Positions 22,090 to 30,407 of a stretch of DNA of 30,454 nucleotides are shown piece by piece. Made by a program: the position numbers and the translations under genes. Source of the DNA: an uncultured Collinsella sp. GTDB taxonomy: Bacteria > Actinomycetota > Coriobacteriia > Coriobacteriales > Coriobacteriaceae. Within the stretch, counting starts at the first letter, position 1; every line of letters begins with the position of its first letter. The notes under the pieces are model-generated. The model made no database searches, was not told the DNA's origin, and saw only the letters and a program-made list of their open reading frames with translations. Where the stretch lies: the NCBI GenBank assembly GCA_900549455.1, contig UROM01000010.1:1-30454 (forward strand), given 5' to 3'.

Positions 22090-22653
22090 TCACGACCCCT
22101 CCTTTGAGTTCGATGCCTGCGGGCTCAGGCGGACCACGCGCAGGCGACACGAAGTATCACCAGCATCCGCGGCAACCGTCACCATATCGACCCAGCCGCG
22201 TCCGTCGCGCACGATGGCGCCCCACACGTTGCCCTTGATGTCGAGATAGCCGCTCAGAGCAAGTTGCGCCGTGGGCACCTCGCGATAGGCGCGCAGCATA
22301 TCTGCCGCCGCTTCGGTCATCGGTCGGCACTCGGACCATGCGAGACGAACAGCGACAGCATTGTTTGCAGATGAACCCGTTGCAGCGCCCTCTCGCTCGT
22401 CGAGTGCTTGCAAGAACGTTTGTGCCGTGACGGCGGCATTCGCATCGTCCGCGTCTCGCGCATCGTCTTTTTGAGACGTCGCAGCCGAACCCGAGCCCGC
22501 ATCCGCGGCAACCCCTAAACGTTGTTGTCGCGCTGCGTTAAGCCCCCAAACCGCCACTGCCACCGCCACGACCGCACAGGCGAGCACCAGCAACGCGCCG
22601 ACGGGACGGACTCCCTCTACAGGCTGTTGATGCCCTCGCTGATAGCGCTCCAT
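22090..22653 (-). CDS. Unknown single-pass membrane protein between two pilin genes
   Basis: Up to 187 residues. One membrane helix (~18-40, ALLVLACAVVAVAVAVWG) is followed by a low-complexity Ala/Asp/Ser linker (~50-75) and an exported domain with WSECRPMTEAAADML (~106-120) and ALSGYLDIKGNVWGAIV (~132-148). No named family is recognised. The N-terminus is uncertain: ATG 22653 overlaps the Flp gene by 37 bp and has only a weak ribosome site. Its position between two pilin genes argues for a role in pilus assembly. Confidence 0.65.
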   Translation of the reverse strand: MERYQRGHQQPVEGVRPVGALLVLACAVVAVAVAVWGLNAARQQRLGVAADAGSGSAATSQKDDARDADDANAAVTAQTFLQALDEREGAATGSSANNAVAVRLAWSECRPMTEAAADMLRAYREVPTAQLALSGYLDIKGNVWGAIVRDGRGWVDMVTVAADAGDTSCRLRVVRLSPQASNSKEGS

Positions 22654-22850
22654 AAATCTTGGACCTTGCCCTTAAATGCGACGATGGCAATGATGGCGAT
22701 CACCACGAGCACACCGACCAGGATGGCGTACTCGGTGGTGCCCTGCGCGCTCTCCTCCCGCAGCAGTTCTTCGGCACGCTGGCGAGCGTGAATTGACTGG
22801 CAAAACGCCAAGCTCCAGACCTTGCCAACAACGTCAGTCATCGTATTCAT
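22617..22850 (-). CDS. flp: Flp-family pilin (main subunit candidate)
   Basis: 77 residues from ATG 22850, with GGAGG 5 nt upstream. The leader is long for Flp (about 36 residues, ending LREESAQG), then TTEYAILVGVLVVIAIIAIV forms the pilin helix with the conserved Glu-Tyr; a short tail FKGKVQDLWSAISEGINSL follows. This is the classic Flp layout: a very short mature pilin of about 41 residues. It lies 10 bp downstream of tadC, a common place for a secondary pilin gene, and upstream of the other pilin-like genes. Confidence 0.88.
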   Translation of the reverse strand: MNTMTDVVGKVWSLAFCQSIHARQRAEELLREESAQGTTEYAILVGVLVVIAIIAIVAFKGKVQDLWSAISEGINSL

Positions 22851-22860
22851 GTATTCCTCC

Positions 22861-23502
22861 CTACATCATCCCGCCTGCTCCCAGCAGCGGGCCCAATATG
22901 GACAGAAGCAACGCCGGCAAGATGAGCGTGCCGGTGGGAATCAGCAGCTTGACCGGCGCACGCTCAATCTCGCGCTCGACCGCGGCGCGATGGGCCGCGC
23001 GAATCTCGCGACTTTGGGCCGCCAGCGTCTCGGCAAGCGGGGCACCGAGAGCAAGCGCCTGCCCCGCTGTGATGGCAAAGGTCTCGAGCGCCCGCACATC
23101 CAGGTCGCGCGCGGCCGCCAGAAGCTCATCCTCTCGCGTCCCTACGCCCACCCGCCATGCCATGCAGGCTCGCTCAAGGCGGAGCGCCAACGTCGATCGG
23201 CGATTGGCGCAAAAAACCTCAAGCGCCGCATCGAACGAAAGGCCGGCCGAAAGCCCCAGACGCACCACGTCGATCATCTCGGACACCTCGCCGAGCGACA
23301 CCTGCGCCGTACCACCCGTGCCGAGCATGCCCTTCAACCGTGCTACCAGGACATCGGTCACCGATTGGGCAGCCGCAACAACCAGCAGCGCCTCGCGTTT
23401 GCAGACCTGGGCGATCTTGCATGCGTCCGCACGATTGAGCCCTGTCACGATAAACACGCTGAGCGCGCACAGGCATGCCGCGACCCCGACCAGAGCGCTC
23501 AT
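22861..23502 (-). CDS. tadC: TadC pilus platform protein
   Basis: 213 residues; inner-membrane platform partner of TadB. ATG 23502 overlaps the tadB stop (ATGA). It has an N-terminal membrane segment (~2-22), a T2SF (GspF-like) cytoplasmic domain (SEMIDVVRLGLSAGLSFDAALEVF, ~75-98, and ITAGQALALGAPLAETLAAQ, ~135-155), and a C-terminal membrane helix (LLIPTGTLILPALLLSIL). It is shorter than many TadC proteins (about 280-320). Confidence 0.87.
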   Translation of the reverse strand: MSALVGVAACLCALSVFIVTGLNRADACKIAQVCKREALLVVAAAQSVTDVLVARLKGMLGTGGTAQVSLGEVSEMIDVVRLGLSAGLSFDAALEVFCANRRSTLALRLERACMAWRVGVGTREDELLAAARDLDVRALETFAITAGQALALGAPLAETLAAQSREIRAAHRAAVEREIERAPVKLLIPTGTLILPALLLSILGPLLGAGGMM

Positions 23503-24425
23503 AGCTCCACCCGCATAATGCGTCGAATGACCACCAGGGCGACGGCGTTGAGGGCAAGTCCCAGTACCACGGCACCGGCACCCGCCGGCGTTGCAAGGCC
23601 GCGGCGAAAGTCGGCCGAAAGCAGCGCCAGCACCGCACACATGCCCGCCGGCATCGCCGAGACCATATGCGCCGACATGCGCGCCTGCGATGTCTTGACG
23701 TCCAGGCGGCGCTTGAGCTCAATGCGCTCCCCCACCATGCTCGACGCCTCGGACAACAGGTCGGCAAGCGGAGCACCGGTTCGCTGCGACACCTTGAGCG
23801 CCAAGGTGACAAGCGAAAGGCCGGGGGCATCGATACGGTCGAGTAGGTCATCCAGCGCATCAGTCGCCGAGACGCCGCAGTCGATCGCCGCCGCCACGCG
23901 CAAAAACTCGGTATGCACCGGCTCTTGCGCGTGAGCCCCCACAAACCTCATGCCCTGGGCGAGCGAATGGCCCGAGGCGAGCGACATGGAGAGTGCCGTA
24001 AAGGCCTCGGGCATGGCTTCTTCCACATCGTGTTGCTCGCGGCGACGGTCGAAGGTGTCGCGAGCGGCGCCTACGCCAAACGGCGCGAGCAGCCCCAGGA
24101 CAAAGCCGATAGGCGACAGCGATACGACAGTCAGGGCAATGCCGCAGACGCCACTCGACAGCAGCAAGCATGCCAGGCGCGCCTCGTCATCCTCGATGAC
24201 AAGGCCAAGGCGATGTGCTGGAACCAGCGGCGCCCAGGAGCGGGCAGTCTTTTTTAGCAGGTCGTTTTCTACCAGCTCGCGCGGCAGTTTCTCGGCCACC
24301 GACTCAAGCGTATGACGGGTCAGCTCCGCCGGCGGCACGCGCGGCGCACGAGGCTCCGCCCCGCACGCCGCCGCGGCAGAAAGCCCCGTCAAGCCCCCTA
24401 CGACGAGGGGCACAACGATCTCCAT
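23499..24425 (-). CDS. tadB: TadB pilus platform protein
   Basis: 308 residues; forms the inner-membrane platform on which TadA acts. ATG 24425 lies 7 nt after GGAGGTG and overlaps tadA by 28 bp. It has a leading membrane segment (MEIVVPLVVGGLTGLSAAAAC), a central pair (~88-122), the T2SF domain (EEAMPEAFTALSMSLASGHSL and LKVSQRTGAPLADLLSEAS regions) and two C-terminal helices. Confidence 0.9.
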   Translation of the reverse strand: MEIVVPLVVGGLTGLSAAAACGAEPRAPRVPPAELTRHTLESVAEKLPRELVENDLLKKTARSWAPLVPAHRLGLVIEDDEARLACLLLSSGVCGIALTVVSLSPIGFVLGLLAPFGVGAARDTFDRRREQHDVEEAMPEAFTALSMSLASGHSLAQGMRFVGAHAQEPVHTEFLRVAAAIDCGVSATDALDDLLDRIDAPGLSLVTLALKVSQRTGAPLADLLSEASSMVGERIELKRRLDVKTSQARMSAHMVSAMPAGMCAVLALLSADFRRGLATPAGAGAVVLGLALNAVALVVIRRIMRVEL

Positions 24426-25726
24426 TCGTCCACCTCCTCTTGCGTGAGCGTTCCCGAGCGCAGGCCCTCTGCGATAAACGGAGGCTCGCGATCGAGCGTC
24501 CAGGTGCGCGTGGCGGCATCGAACGTCACGTAGCGCTCAAGCTCCACGCCGCCCGACGCGCCGCGTCGCACTCCCGAATAGGAGGACACGAAACGCCTGC
24601 CGTCCGCATGGCGCTCGGACATCACGATGCCGTCGAGCGCCATGGCAATCTGCTCCTCGATAAGCTCGCTCGGCAGATCGATGCCATAGCGCGCAAGCAG
24701 CGTCAAACGCACCACGGTCTCCTGCTCGGTGCCCGCATGAAGCGTGGTGAGCGACCCATCGTGCCCGGTGTTCATGGCCTGCAGCATGTCGCAACATTCC
24801 GCACCGCGCACCTCACCCACCACAATACGGTCGGGACGCATGCGCAGGGCGTTGGTCACCAGGTCGCGGATTGTCACCGCGCCCTCGCCCTCAATTGAAG
24901 CCTCGCGCGCCTCCAGGCGAACCACATGCGGGTGATGCGCAAACTTGAGCTCGGCGGAGTCCTCGATCGTCACGATGCGCTCGCCGGTGGATATCTCGCA
25001 CGATAGCGCGTTGAGCAGCGTGGTCTTGCCCGACCCCGTGCCACCTGCAACCGCCAAATCCTGGCGCAGCGATACCGCGCACGACAGCAGCTGTGCATAC
25101 CAAAGCGGTAGCGACCCCAGGCTCACAAGCTCGTCCAGCGAACAGATGCGGTCCGAGAACTTGCGGATGGTGAGGATCGGCCCATCGATCGCCACAGGCG
25201 GGATCACCGCGTTGACGCGATAGCCCGTCTTGAGGCGTGCGTTGACGATGGGGCTGCGCTCGTCGATGCGCCTGCCCAGCGGCGAGATGATGCGGTCGAT
25301 GAGCACGCGGATTTGCTCGTCATCCTCAAACGCATGCTCGATGGGATATAAGACGCCGCCGCGCTCAAAGAAAGCCGATCGGCAGCCGTTGACCATGATC
25401 TCGGTGACGGTGTCGTCCTCGATGAGCGGCTGCAGTGGGCCCAGGCCCACCACGTCGTCCAGGATCTCATCGATGATGGTCTCGCGCTCGGGCGTCGCCA
25501 GGTCGGTCGGCTCCTCCACGTTGAGCGCCGCCTCCACCGCAGGACGCAATTCCGAGCGGGCGCGCACCGGATCGATGTATGCGCTGATACGCGCCACCTC
25601 GTCATAGCCCATGCGGTCCATCACGGCGCGTTTGGTGCGGCGCTTGACAGCACGGTGGCGCCCCGCGTCAACAGGCACTGCCGCCGCGGCCGCGCCGGCC
25701 GCCCTAATCCTTGCTTGCAAACTCAT
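24398..25726 (-). CDS. tadA: TadA/CpaF secretion ATPase
   Basis: 442-residue motor of the Tad pilus, in the GspE/VirB11 superfamily; a cytoplasmic hexamer that powers pilin assembly. Walker A is GGTGSGKTT (228-236), the Asp box region IVTIEDSAELKF (~251-262), Walker B-like RIVVGEVRG (~300-308) and the His box GHDGSLTTLHA (321-331). The N-terminal domain carries the CpaF features DEILDDVVGLGPL and the EIMVNG turn (~86-114). ATG 25726 overlaps the cpaE stop as ATGA. Confidence 0.97.
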   Translation of the reverse strand: MSLQARIRAAGAAAAAVPVDAGRHRAVKRRTKRAVMDRMGYDEVARISAYIDPVRARSELRPAVEAALNVEEPTDLATPERETIIDEILDDVVGLGPLQPLIEDDTVTEIMVNGCRSAFFERGGVLYPIEHAFEDDEQIRVLIDRIISPLGRRIDERSPIVNARLKTGYRVNAVIPPVAIDGPILTIRKFSDRICSLDELVSLGSLPLWYAQLLSCAVSLRQDLAVAGGTGSGKTTLLNALSCEISTGERIVTIEDSAELKFAHHPHVVRLEAREASIEGEGAVTIRDLVTNALRMRPDRIVVGEVRGAECCDMLQAMNTGHDGSLTTLHAGTEQETVVRLTLLARYGIDLPSELIEEQIAMALDGIVMSERHADGRRFVSSYSGVRRGASGGVELERYVTFDAATRTWTLDREPPFIAEGLRSGTLTQEEVDEWRSLCPSS

Positions 25727-27366
25727 CGCGAATCACCCTCGCGCGACCAGGGAAGACGGATACGCGGGCGCTCGGTGCGCGTCGCGCGGTCGGTGACCAT
25801 ATCACTCCAGGGACCGACGGCGCAGCCCAGCTCCACGAGCATCTCGCGCGTGGCTTCGCGCACGCTGGTGGCAAAAGCGCTGGTCTGGCCCACTGCCTCG
25901 TCAGCACGTCCGAATGCCATGAGCGCCGCCAAGTCCTGCCCGCCGTCGGCGATGCGGATCTTGGAGCTCAACGCACAGGTAATCTCAAAGCGCATGGCGA
26001 CATCCTCGTCGGCACCGCGCGCGCCAAACCGGTTGAATACGGCGCTTATGCGCGTACGCGGCACGCCCACACGGCTCGCCAGTTCGATAACGCGTGCCGC
26101 GGACGTCGCAGACGACACCGATGAATCGCCCACGACCAGGCAGCGATCGCTTGCCGCCACCGCGGCCGCCACGGCGTCACCCCAAAAGACCGAGGTGTCG
26201 ACAAGAACCACGTCGGATTCGCGACGCAAGACGTTGAGCAGCAGCTCCACCGGACGTGCCATCAGCTCGGCCTGTTCGGGCGCAGCGACCGGACCCCAAA
26301 GCGTAACGCCCGGGGCCACGCGCATCGAGGCGGCCACGATGTCCGATTCGGCGAGTGCGCCCGCAGCCGATGGCTCGATAAGCGTCGCCATGTCATGCGG
26401 GGCATCGGCACCCAACAGGTCGTAGAGGTTTCCAAACATCAGGTCCAAGTCGAGCACGGCGGCACGCAGGCCCAGCAGCGACGCCGCGTGCGCCATGGCG
26501 GCGACGATCGTCGACTTGCCGCAACCGCCCGAACCCGAGACGGCGCAGACAACCGGGGCTCGATGCGACGGAGCGGCGGCATCCGCCGGCGACGTGGGGA
26601 CAAGCGGCGCTGGCACGGGCTGCAACGTCCCCGTCTCTCCGGCAGCGCTCATATGCTGCGCCCAAGCCGGCATGGCAGGCTGCTCGGCCCGCGGGGCCGA
26701 GTCTGAAGACTTCACGGTCGCATCGACACGAACATTGTCGTTTCCGGCAAGCCCCTCAACCTCGTCGAGCTCATCGACCAGGCTCACGCCATGCACGTAT
26801 CCCATATCTACAGCCAGAAGCTCCTCGCCATACGGCACCGGCTCTCCGACATCATCGTACGCAAGGGGGTCCCGGGGACACCGATCATGCTCGGCTTCCG
26901 CTTTTCCACAATCATCAACACGCGGGCCTCTTGTAGCGCGAGGCGCCCCGGGTTCCCTATCAACAAAAGCATCGGGCTCAATCGTCATACACCGGTCGTA
27001 ACCAACCGTCCCCTCGCCCGCGCGTCCGTTGCCGCAAATGCTGCGCGCAGCGATAACCTCGGTCGCCCCTGCGCGAAACAGCCCCTCGATATCCGAAGGA
27101 TCGAGCGTCTCTATCAGCACGACCACGCGGCTCACGCGGCCCTCGGCCGTCAGACGCGCGACGGTCTTTCGCACGTCTTCGGCATCGAACAGGGCTGCCG
27201 CGATAATCGCCGCCCCGCGACGCGACGGAAACGCCCGCGCCATGGACACCAGCCCATCCAGGTCGCCCACGCGAAGCACCTGCGCGCCCGCATCGCGGCC
27301 CTCGACTTCCCGCTGCAGCAATCCGTAATCACCGCACGCGCAGCATGCAAGCCAGATCACCTTCAT
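25723..27366 (-). CDS. TadZ/CpaE-like pilus localisation ATPase
   Basis: 547 residues in the ParA/MinD group; in related systems it places the pilus machinery at a cell site. The N-terminal ~110 residues look like a degenerate receiver-type fold (VVVLIETLDPSDIEGLFRAGATEVIAA is the recognisable part, ~72-98). A long disordered, acidic linker follows (~110-255). The C-terminal ATPase domain begins at ~265 with a variant Walker A, SGSGGCGKST, then LRAAVLDLDLMFGN and VVLVDTSVFWGDAV. The usual KGG start of the deviant Walker A is SGG here. The ATG shares one base with the cpaB stop (TGATG). Confidence 0.87.
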   Translation of the reverse strand: MKVIWLACCACGDYGLLQREVEGRDAGAQVLRVGDLDGLVSMARAFPSRRGAAIIAAALFDAEDVRKTVARLTAEGRVSRVVVLIETLDPSDIEGLFRAGATEVIAARSICGNGRAGEGTVGYDRCMTIEPDAFVDREPGAPRATRGPRVDDCGKAEAEHDRCPRDPLAYDDVGEPVPYGEELLAVDMGYVHGVSLVDELDEVEGLAGNDNVRVDATVKSSDSAPRAEQPAMPAWAQHMSAAGETGTLQPVPAPLVPTSPADAAAPSHRAPVVCAVSGSGGCGKSTIVAAMAHAASLLGLRAAVLDLDLMFGNLYDLLGADAPHDMATLIEPSAAGALAESDIVAASMRVAPGVTLWGPVAAPEQAELMARPVELLLNVLRRESDVVLVDTSVFWGDAVAAAVAASDRCLVVGDSSVSSATSAARVIELASRVGVPRTRISAVFNRFGARGADEDVAMRFEITCALSSKIRIADGGQDLAALMAFGRADEAVGQTSAFATSVREATREMLVELGCAVGPWSDMVTDRATRTERPRIRLPWSREGDSR

Positions 27367-28025
27367 CACTCGTCGCCTCCGCTCTTTTTGCCGCGCACCG
27401 TGGCGGGAATCGTCAAACTGACCGTCCCCTTGCCCGAAGCCCCCAGCAATTCCTTAACGTCTTCGGGGTCGGCCGCCAGCGTCACCCATTCGATCTTGCC
27501 TTCGCGCGTGGCACCGGCCACTTCGCTGGTATCGATCACACGCGCGCCGCACAGCCGATCGGTCACGCCGTCCTTTTGCACGTACACGTCCACGTAGCTG
27601 CCCACGCCCGTGGCGCCCCCGACCGAATGCTCGGCATCGACCGCTACTGAAACGGCAACCTTGCCTTTGGGCACCTCGAGCGTGTGGGTTTCGGCCTTGG
27701 TGTAGACATCACAAATCACGGCATTTTTAGGGATGCGCGAGGTCGTCACGTCGCCGCGCACCTGGCGCAGCTCGGTCGCCGCATCGCGCGGCAGCAGGCT
27801 CGCCAGCCATTCCTGGGTTATGACATTGGTCTCGTCGAGGGTCTCGCCCGCATCGATATCGCGCGCCGCGACGCACACCTCAACGCGATCGCCGCCGTAC
27901 TTGGCCAGCGTCTCGGCCTGGGCCTGTTCGGCCTGCGAGCGAATCGATGACGCGTAGACCATGCAGAGCAGCGCTGCGAGCACGCCCGCGATCAGACTGA
28001 TGGCGATGCGCTTGCTCTTGTTCAC
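27366..28025 (-). CDS. cpaB: CpaB/RcpC-like pilus assembly protein
   Basis: 219 residues from GTG 28025, with GAGAGGAG upstream. The start has a basic end and membrane helix (NKSKRIAISLIAGVLAALLC), then a SAF-type domain (EVCVAARDIDAGETLDETNV, ~47-66) that may bind the cell wall, and an RcpC-like region (VAVSVAVDAEHSVGGATGVG and YVDVYVQ). In Tad systems this protein works on the outer side of the membrane near the secretion channel. It is the first gene of the operon. Confidence 0.88.
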   Translation of the reverse strand: MNKSKRIAISLIAGVLAALLCMVYASSIRSQAEQAQAETLAKYGGDRVEVCVAARDIDAGETLDETNVITQEWLASLLPRDAATELRQVRGDVTTSRIPKNAVICDVYTKAETHTLEVPKGKVAVSVAVDAEHSVGGATGVGSYVDVYVQKDGVTDRLCGARVIDTSEVAGATREGKIEWVTLAADPEDVKELLGASGKGTVSLTIPATVRGKKSGGDE

Positions 28026-28040
28026 GGCCGCTCCTCTCAA

Positions 28041-28224
28041 GGTAGCACCGGGCAGATGCCCGTACCACCATTGTCCGAGCGGACAAGCAACAAAACGACG
28101 CGATCGCGATCTTGGTTTTGTGTGTCAAACCAAATGCCGACCAAAAGCCGACCGGCCCGTCAAGCTCGTGGCAAGGTTTTGGTCAGCACGTCAGTAAAAC
28201 GCACGTTTAAAGACGCATCGGCAA
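28041..28224 (-). promoter_or_regulatory. Tad operon leader with three palindromes
   Basis: Between rsgA and cpaB lie TTGTCCG-AG-CGGACAA (28071-28086, perfect), GATCGCGATC (28102-28111, perfect) and TTGGTTT-N8-AAACCAA (28112-28133). The last overlaps a consensus -35 TTGACA on the minus strand (28128-28123), though no good -10 follows at 17 bp. No gene is supported here. Confidence 0.6.
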
Positions 28225-28260
28225 TAAAAAAGCCGCCTCCCGCACCATTGGGAGACGGCT
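28225..28260 (-). terminator. Terminator of rsgA
   Basis: Minus-strand hairpin AGCCGTCTCCC / GGGAGGCGGCT with an 8-nt loop, followed by TTTTTTATT. Confidence 0.9.
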
Positions 28261-28277
28261 GTCATAGCTACATTCAA

Positions 28278-29462
28278 TTACAGATGGACGTCGGGATCGA
28301 GCATCTGAGCACTCACACGCATGGATGACGCCAGGTTTTGGAACGTCTCCAGGCGCAGGCTGTCGATCCGCCCGGCGTCCTCGGCCTCGCGAACGGCGCA
28401 GCCCGGCTCGTGGGTATGCGTGCAGTCGCCAAACCGGCACGCACGCGACGCCTCGACGATCTCGGGAAACGCACGCGCCAAGCCCCGCTCATGCCCCACG
28501 AGCGGCAAACTGCGCAGTCCCGGCGCGTCGGCAATAACGCCGGCATCACCCGGAAGCGCCACCATCACGCGCGCGACGGTGGTATGGCGGCCCTGGTCAT
28601 CGCGCTCGCGTACTCCGCCGGTCGCCAACGTATCGTGACCCAGCAGCGCGTTGAGCAACGTCGACTTGCCGGCACCCGATTCACCCAGGATCATGGCGCA
28701 GCTCCCGGCGGGCACGCAGGCGCGCACCTCATCCAAACCACGGCCCTCGGCAGAGGATGTCACGATTACGCGCACGTCCGGACCCACCAAGCGGTGCACG
28801 CGGTCCAGATCGCGCTCGAGCTCATCTGGCTCGCAGCGGTCGGCCTTGGTGAGTACCACCACCGGCTCGGCATCGCAGTCGAGCGCCAACACCAGCGAGC
28901 GCGCCACGCGGTCGAGCAGCACCTCACCGGCGCCGAGCGCCTGCACGATCAGCACGCTATCCACGTTGGAGCAAAGCACCTGACGCTCGCCGCGAGCGCG
29001 TCCGCGCCAACGCTCAAAACTCGTGCGGCGCGGCAGCACGCACTCGATCACGCCCATGTCGTGCCCGGGAGCACGACGAACCGCCACGCGGTCGCCCACG
29101 GCGGGCAGCAAGACCTCGTCCTCGCCACGCGACTTGGCAAACCCCACGGCATGCTCGGCACGAAAGGTGTCGTCGGCAGTCGCCACCAGCGGAAACCCGC
29201 GATCCAGGCGCACCACGGCACCAAGTTGCATCTGCTCGGGCTCCTCGGCCTGGGCGCAAAAGTCGTCAAATGCCGCTTGCTGAGCATCATCGATCGGCAG
29301 GTCGTCGAACGCCGGAACATCCTGTAGCGCGTCGAGTCCCGGTACGCTTGCCAGCAGCTCCTCGGCAGACGCGGGAGCTTCGGTCGCAAGCTTCCGACGA
29401 CGATCGCGCTTAGCCCGCGCCCCCGTCGTCTTTTTCTTCGCCTTAGCCTTAGCCTTGCCCAC
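28278..29462 (-). CDS. rsgA: Ribosome small-subunit-dependent GTPase A
   Basis: 394 residues; late 30S assembly factor that hydrolyses GTP when bound to the small subunit. It shows the circular permutation of the family: G4 TKAD (205-208) comes before G1 GESGAGKST (260-268) and G3 DAPG (312-315). The C-terminal zinc site has Cys342, Cys347, His349 and Cys355. An OB-like domain precedes (~80-150). GTG 29462 has GGGAGG 5 nt upstream; the frame extends 29 codons further through the ATPase terminator and is not coding there. The first ~25 residues are very basic (KAKAKAKKKTTGARAKRDRR), followed by an acidic segment (~40-80), an extension beyond typical RsgA. Confidence 0.95.
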   Translation of the reverse strand: MGKAKAKAKKKTTGARAKRDRRRKLATEAPASAEELLASVPGLDALQDVPAFDDLPIDDAQQAAFDDFCAQAEEPEQMQLGAVVRLDRGFPLVATADDTFRAEHAVGFAKSRGEDEVLLPAVGDRVAVRRAPGHDMGVIECVLPRRTSFERWRGRARGERQVLCSNVDSVLIVQALGAGEVLLDRVARSLVLALDCDAEPVVVLTKADRCEPDELERDLDRVHRLVGPDVRVIVTSSAEGRGLDEVRACVPAGSCAMILGESGAGKSTLLNALLGHDTLATGGVRERDDQGRHTTVARVMVALPGDAGVIADAPGLRSLPLVGHERGLARAFPEIVEASRACRFGDCTHTHEPGCAVREAEDAGRIDSLRLETFQNLASSMRVSAQMLDPDVHL

Positions 29463-29510
29463 AAGCGCCTCCCAGCACCACAAATCACAACTGAGCAGGT
29501 ATTTTACCCA

Positions 29511-29547
29511 CAAAAAAGAGCCGGTCGAGCAAACGCTCGACCGGCTC
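29511..29547 (-). terminator. Terminator upstream of rsgA (end of ATPase transcript)
   Basis: 13-bp perfect hairpin GAGCCGGTCGAGC / AAAC or GTTT loop / GCTCGACCGGCTC followed by TTTTTTG on the minus strand. Confidence 0.93.
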
Positions 29548-29607
29548 ACATACTTTCCCTCAGCCCTTTATCATCCGCACGGGAGAAAAGCCAACAAGGA
29601 TACCGCA

Positions 29608-29695
29608 GGGCCCGCCCCGGAAGCCCTTTCTCCCGAACGATCCCGCAGCGCGAAGCGCGAGGACCAGTGAGGGAGAAAGGGCGTGGGGCGGGCCC
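29608..29695. repeat. Long inverted repeat downstream of the ATPase gene
   Basis: Arm 29608-29634 (GGGCCCGCCCC, GGAA, GCCCTTTCTCCC) pairs with arm 29671-29695 (GGGAGAAAGGGC, GT, GGGGCGGGCCC): 11 plus 12 paired bases with a small internal bulge, across a 36-nt centre that contains its own small hairpin (CGCGAAGCGCG). It is separate from the terminator at 29511-29547. The 13-mer TGGGGCGGGCCCG also occurs at 17661-17673. Confidence 0.75.
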
Positions 29696-29706
29696 GGACA
29701 GGTACG

Positions 29707-30407
29707 TTACTCTTTCTCCACAGCGCGCATGATCGCCTTGTAGATCTCCATCAGCGGAATAATCAGGAAGGCAAGGCCCAGGGCGGCAACAACGCCCTTG
29801 AGCTCAAGCGTCACGGGGCCAAAGAACATCTCGGCAAGCGTCGGCTGCACGGTAACGATCACCGTCAGCACCAGCGCCAACGCGGCAGAGGCCCACAGCC
29901 ACTTGTTCTGCTTCTTCATGGTGAACAGCGACGCACGACGGCTGCGCATATTGAAGCAGTGGAAAATCTCGACCATGTTGAGCGTGATGAACGCCATCAT
30001 CACGCCTTCCTCGTCCGCATTGCCGGCGATCATATCGGCGATGTGGATGTAGCCCATGTCAAAGTACACGCCCACAAAGAAGCTCGCCAGCACCAGCACG
30101 GTAATGATCAGGCCCTGGACCACGCAGTCCAAGCCCATATTGCCGGCAAAGACGCCGTCCTTGGCGTTGCGCGGCTTGCGCTTCATGATGTCGCCCTCGG
30201 CATCCTCCATGCCTAGCGCGAGCGCGGGGAAGCAGTCAGTGACCAAGTTCACCCACAGCAGCTGCACCGGCTGGAAGATGGTAAAGCCGATGAGCGTGGC
30301 GATAAACACCGAGAACACCTCGGCAAGGTTAGCCGAAAGCAGGAACTGGATGACCTTGCGGATGTTGTCGTAGATGCGGCGACCCTCTTCGCAAGCACCG
30401 ATGATGG
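29707..30407 (-). CDS. P-type Ca2+ (cation) ATPase, C-terminal part (5' end cut by adapter)
   Basis: About 232 residues of a class II P-type ATPase that exports Ca2+ or a similar cation. The fragment begins in the hinge after the ATP-binding domain (EEGRRIYDNIRKVIQFLL), which is typical of PMCA/SERCA-like pumps. It continues with the M5-M6 segment QLLWVNLVTDCFPALALGME, whose Asn and Asp are ion ligands in the family (the residue after Asp is Cys where Gly is usual), then the DIMKRKPR loop and membrane helices M7-M10 (VVQGLIITVLVLASFF, MMAFITLNMVEIF, WLWASAALALVLTVIV, GVVAALGLAFLIIPL). The catalytic DKTGT and N domain lie beyond the window edge. The apparent GTG start at 30318 is internal. Confidence 0.9.

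Noticed and set aside
22822..23934. 370-codon plus-strand frame opposite tadC/tadB, and similar long plus-strand frames across 24215-26425
   Set aside because: Arg/Ser/Ala-rich mirror frames of the Tad genes without start signals or domains.
28041..28224. Additional small gene upstream of cpaB
   Set aside because: No frame with a ribosome site and protein-like composition; the region is dominated by palindromes.
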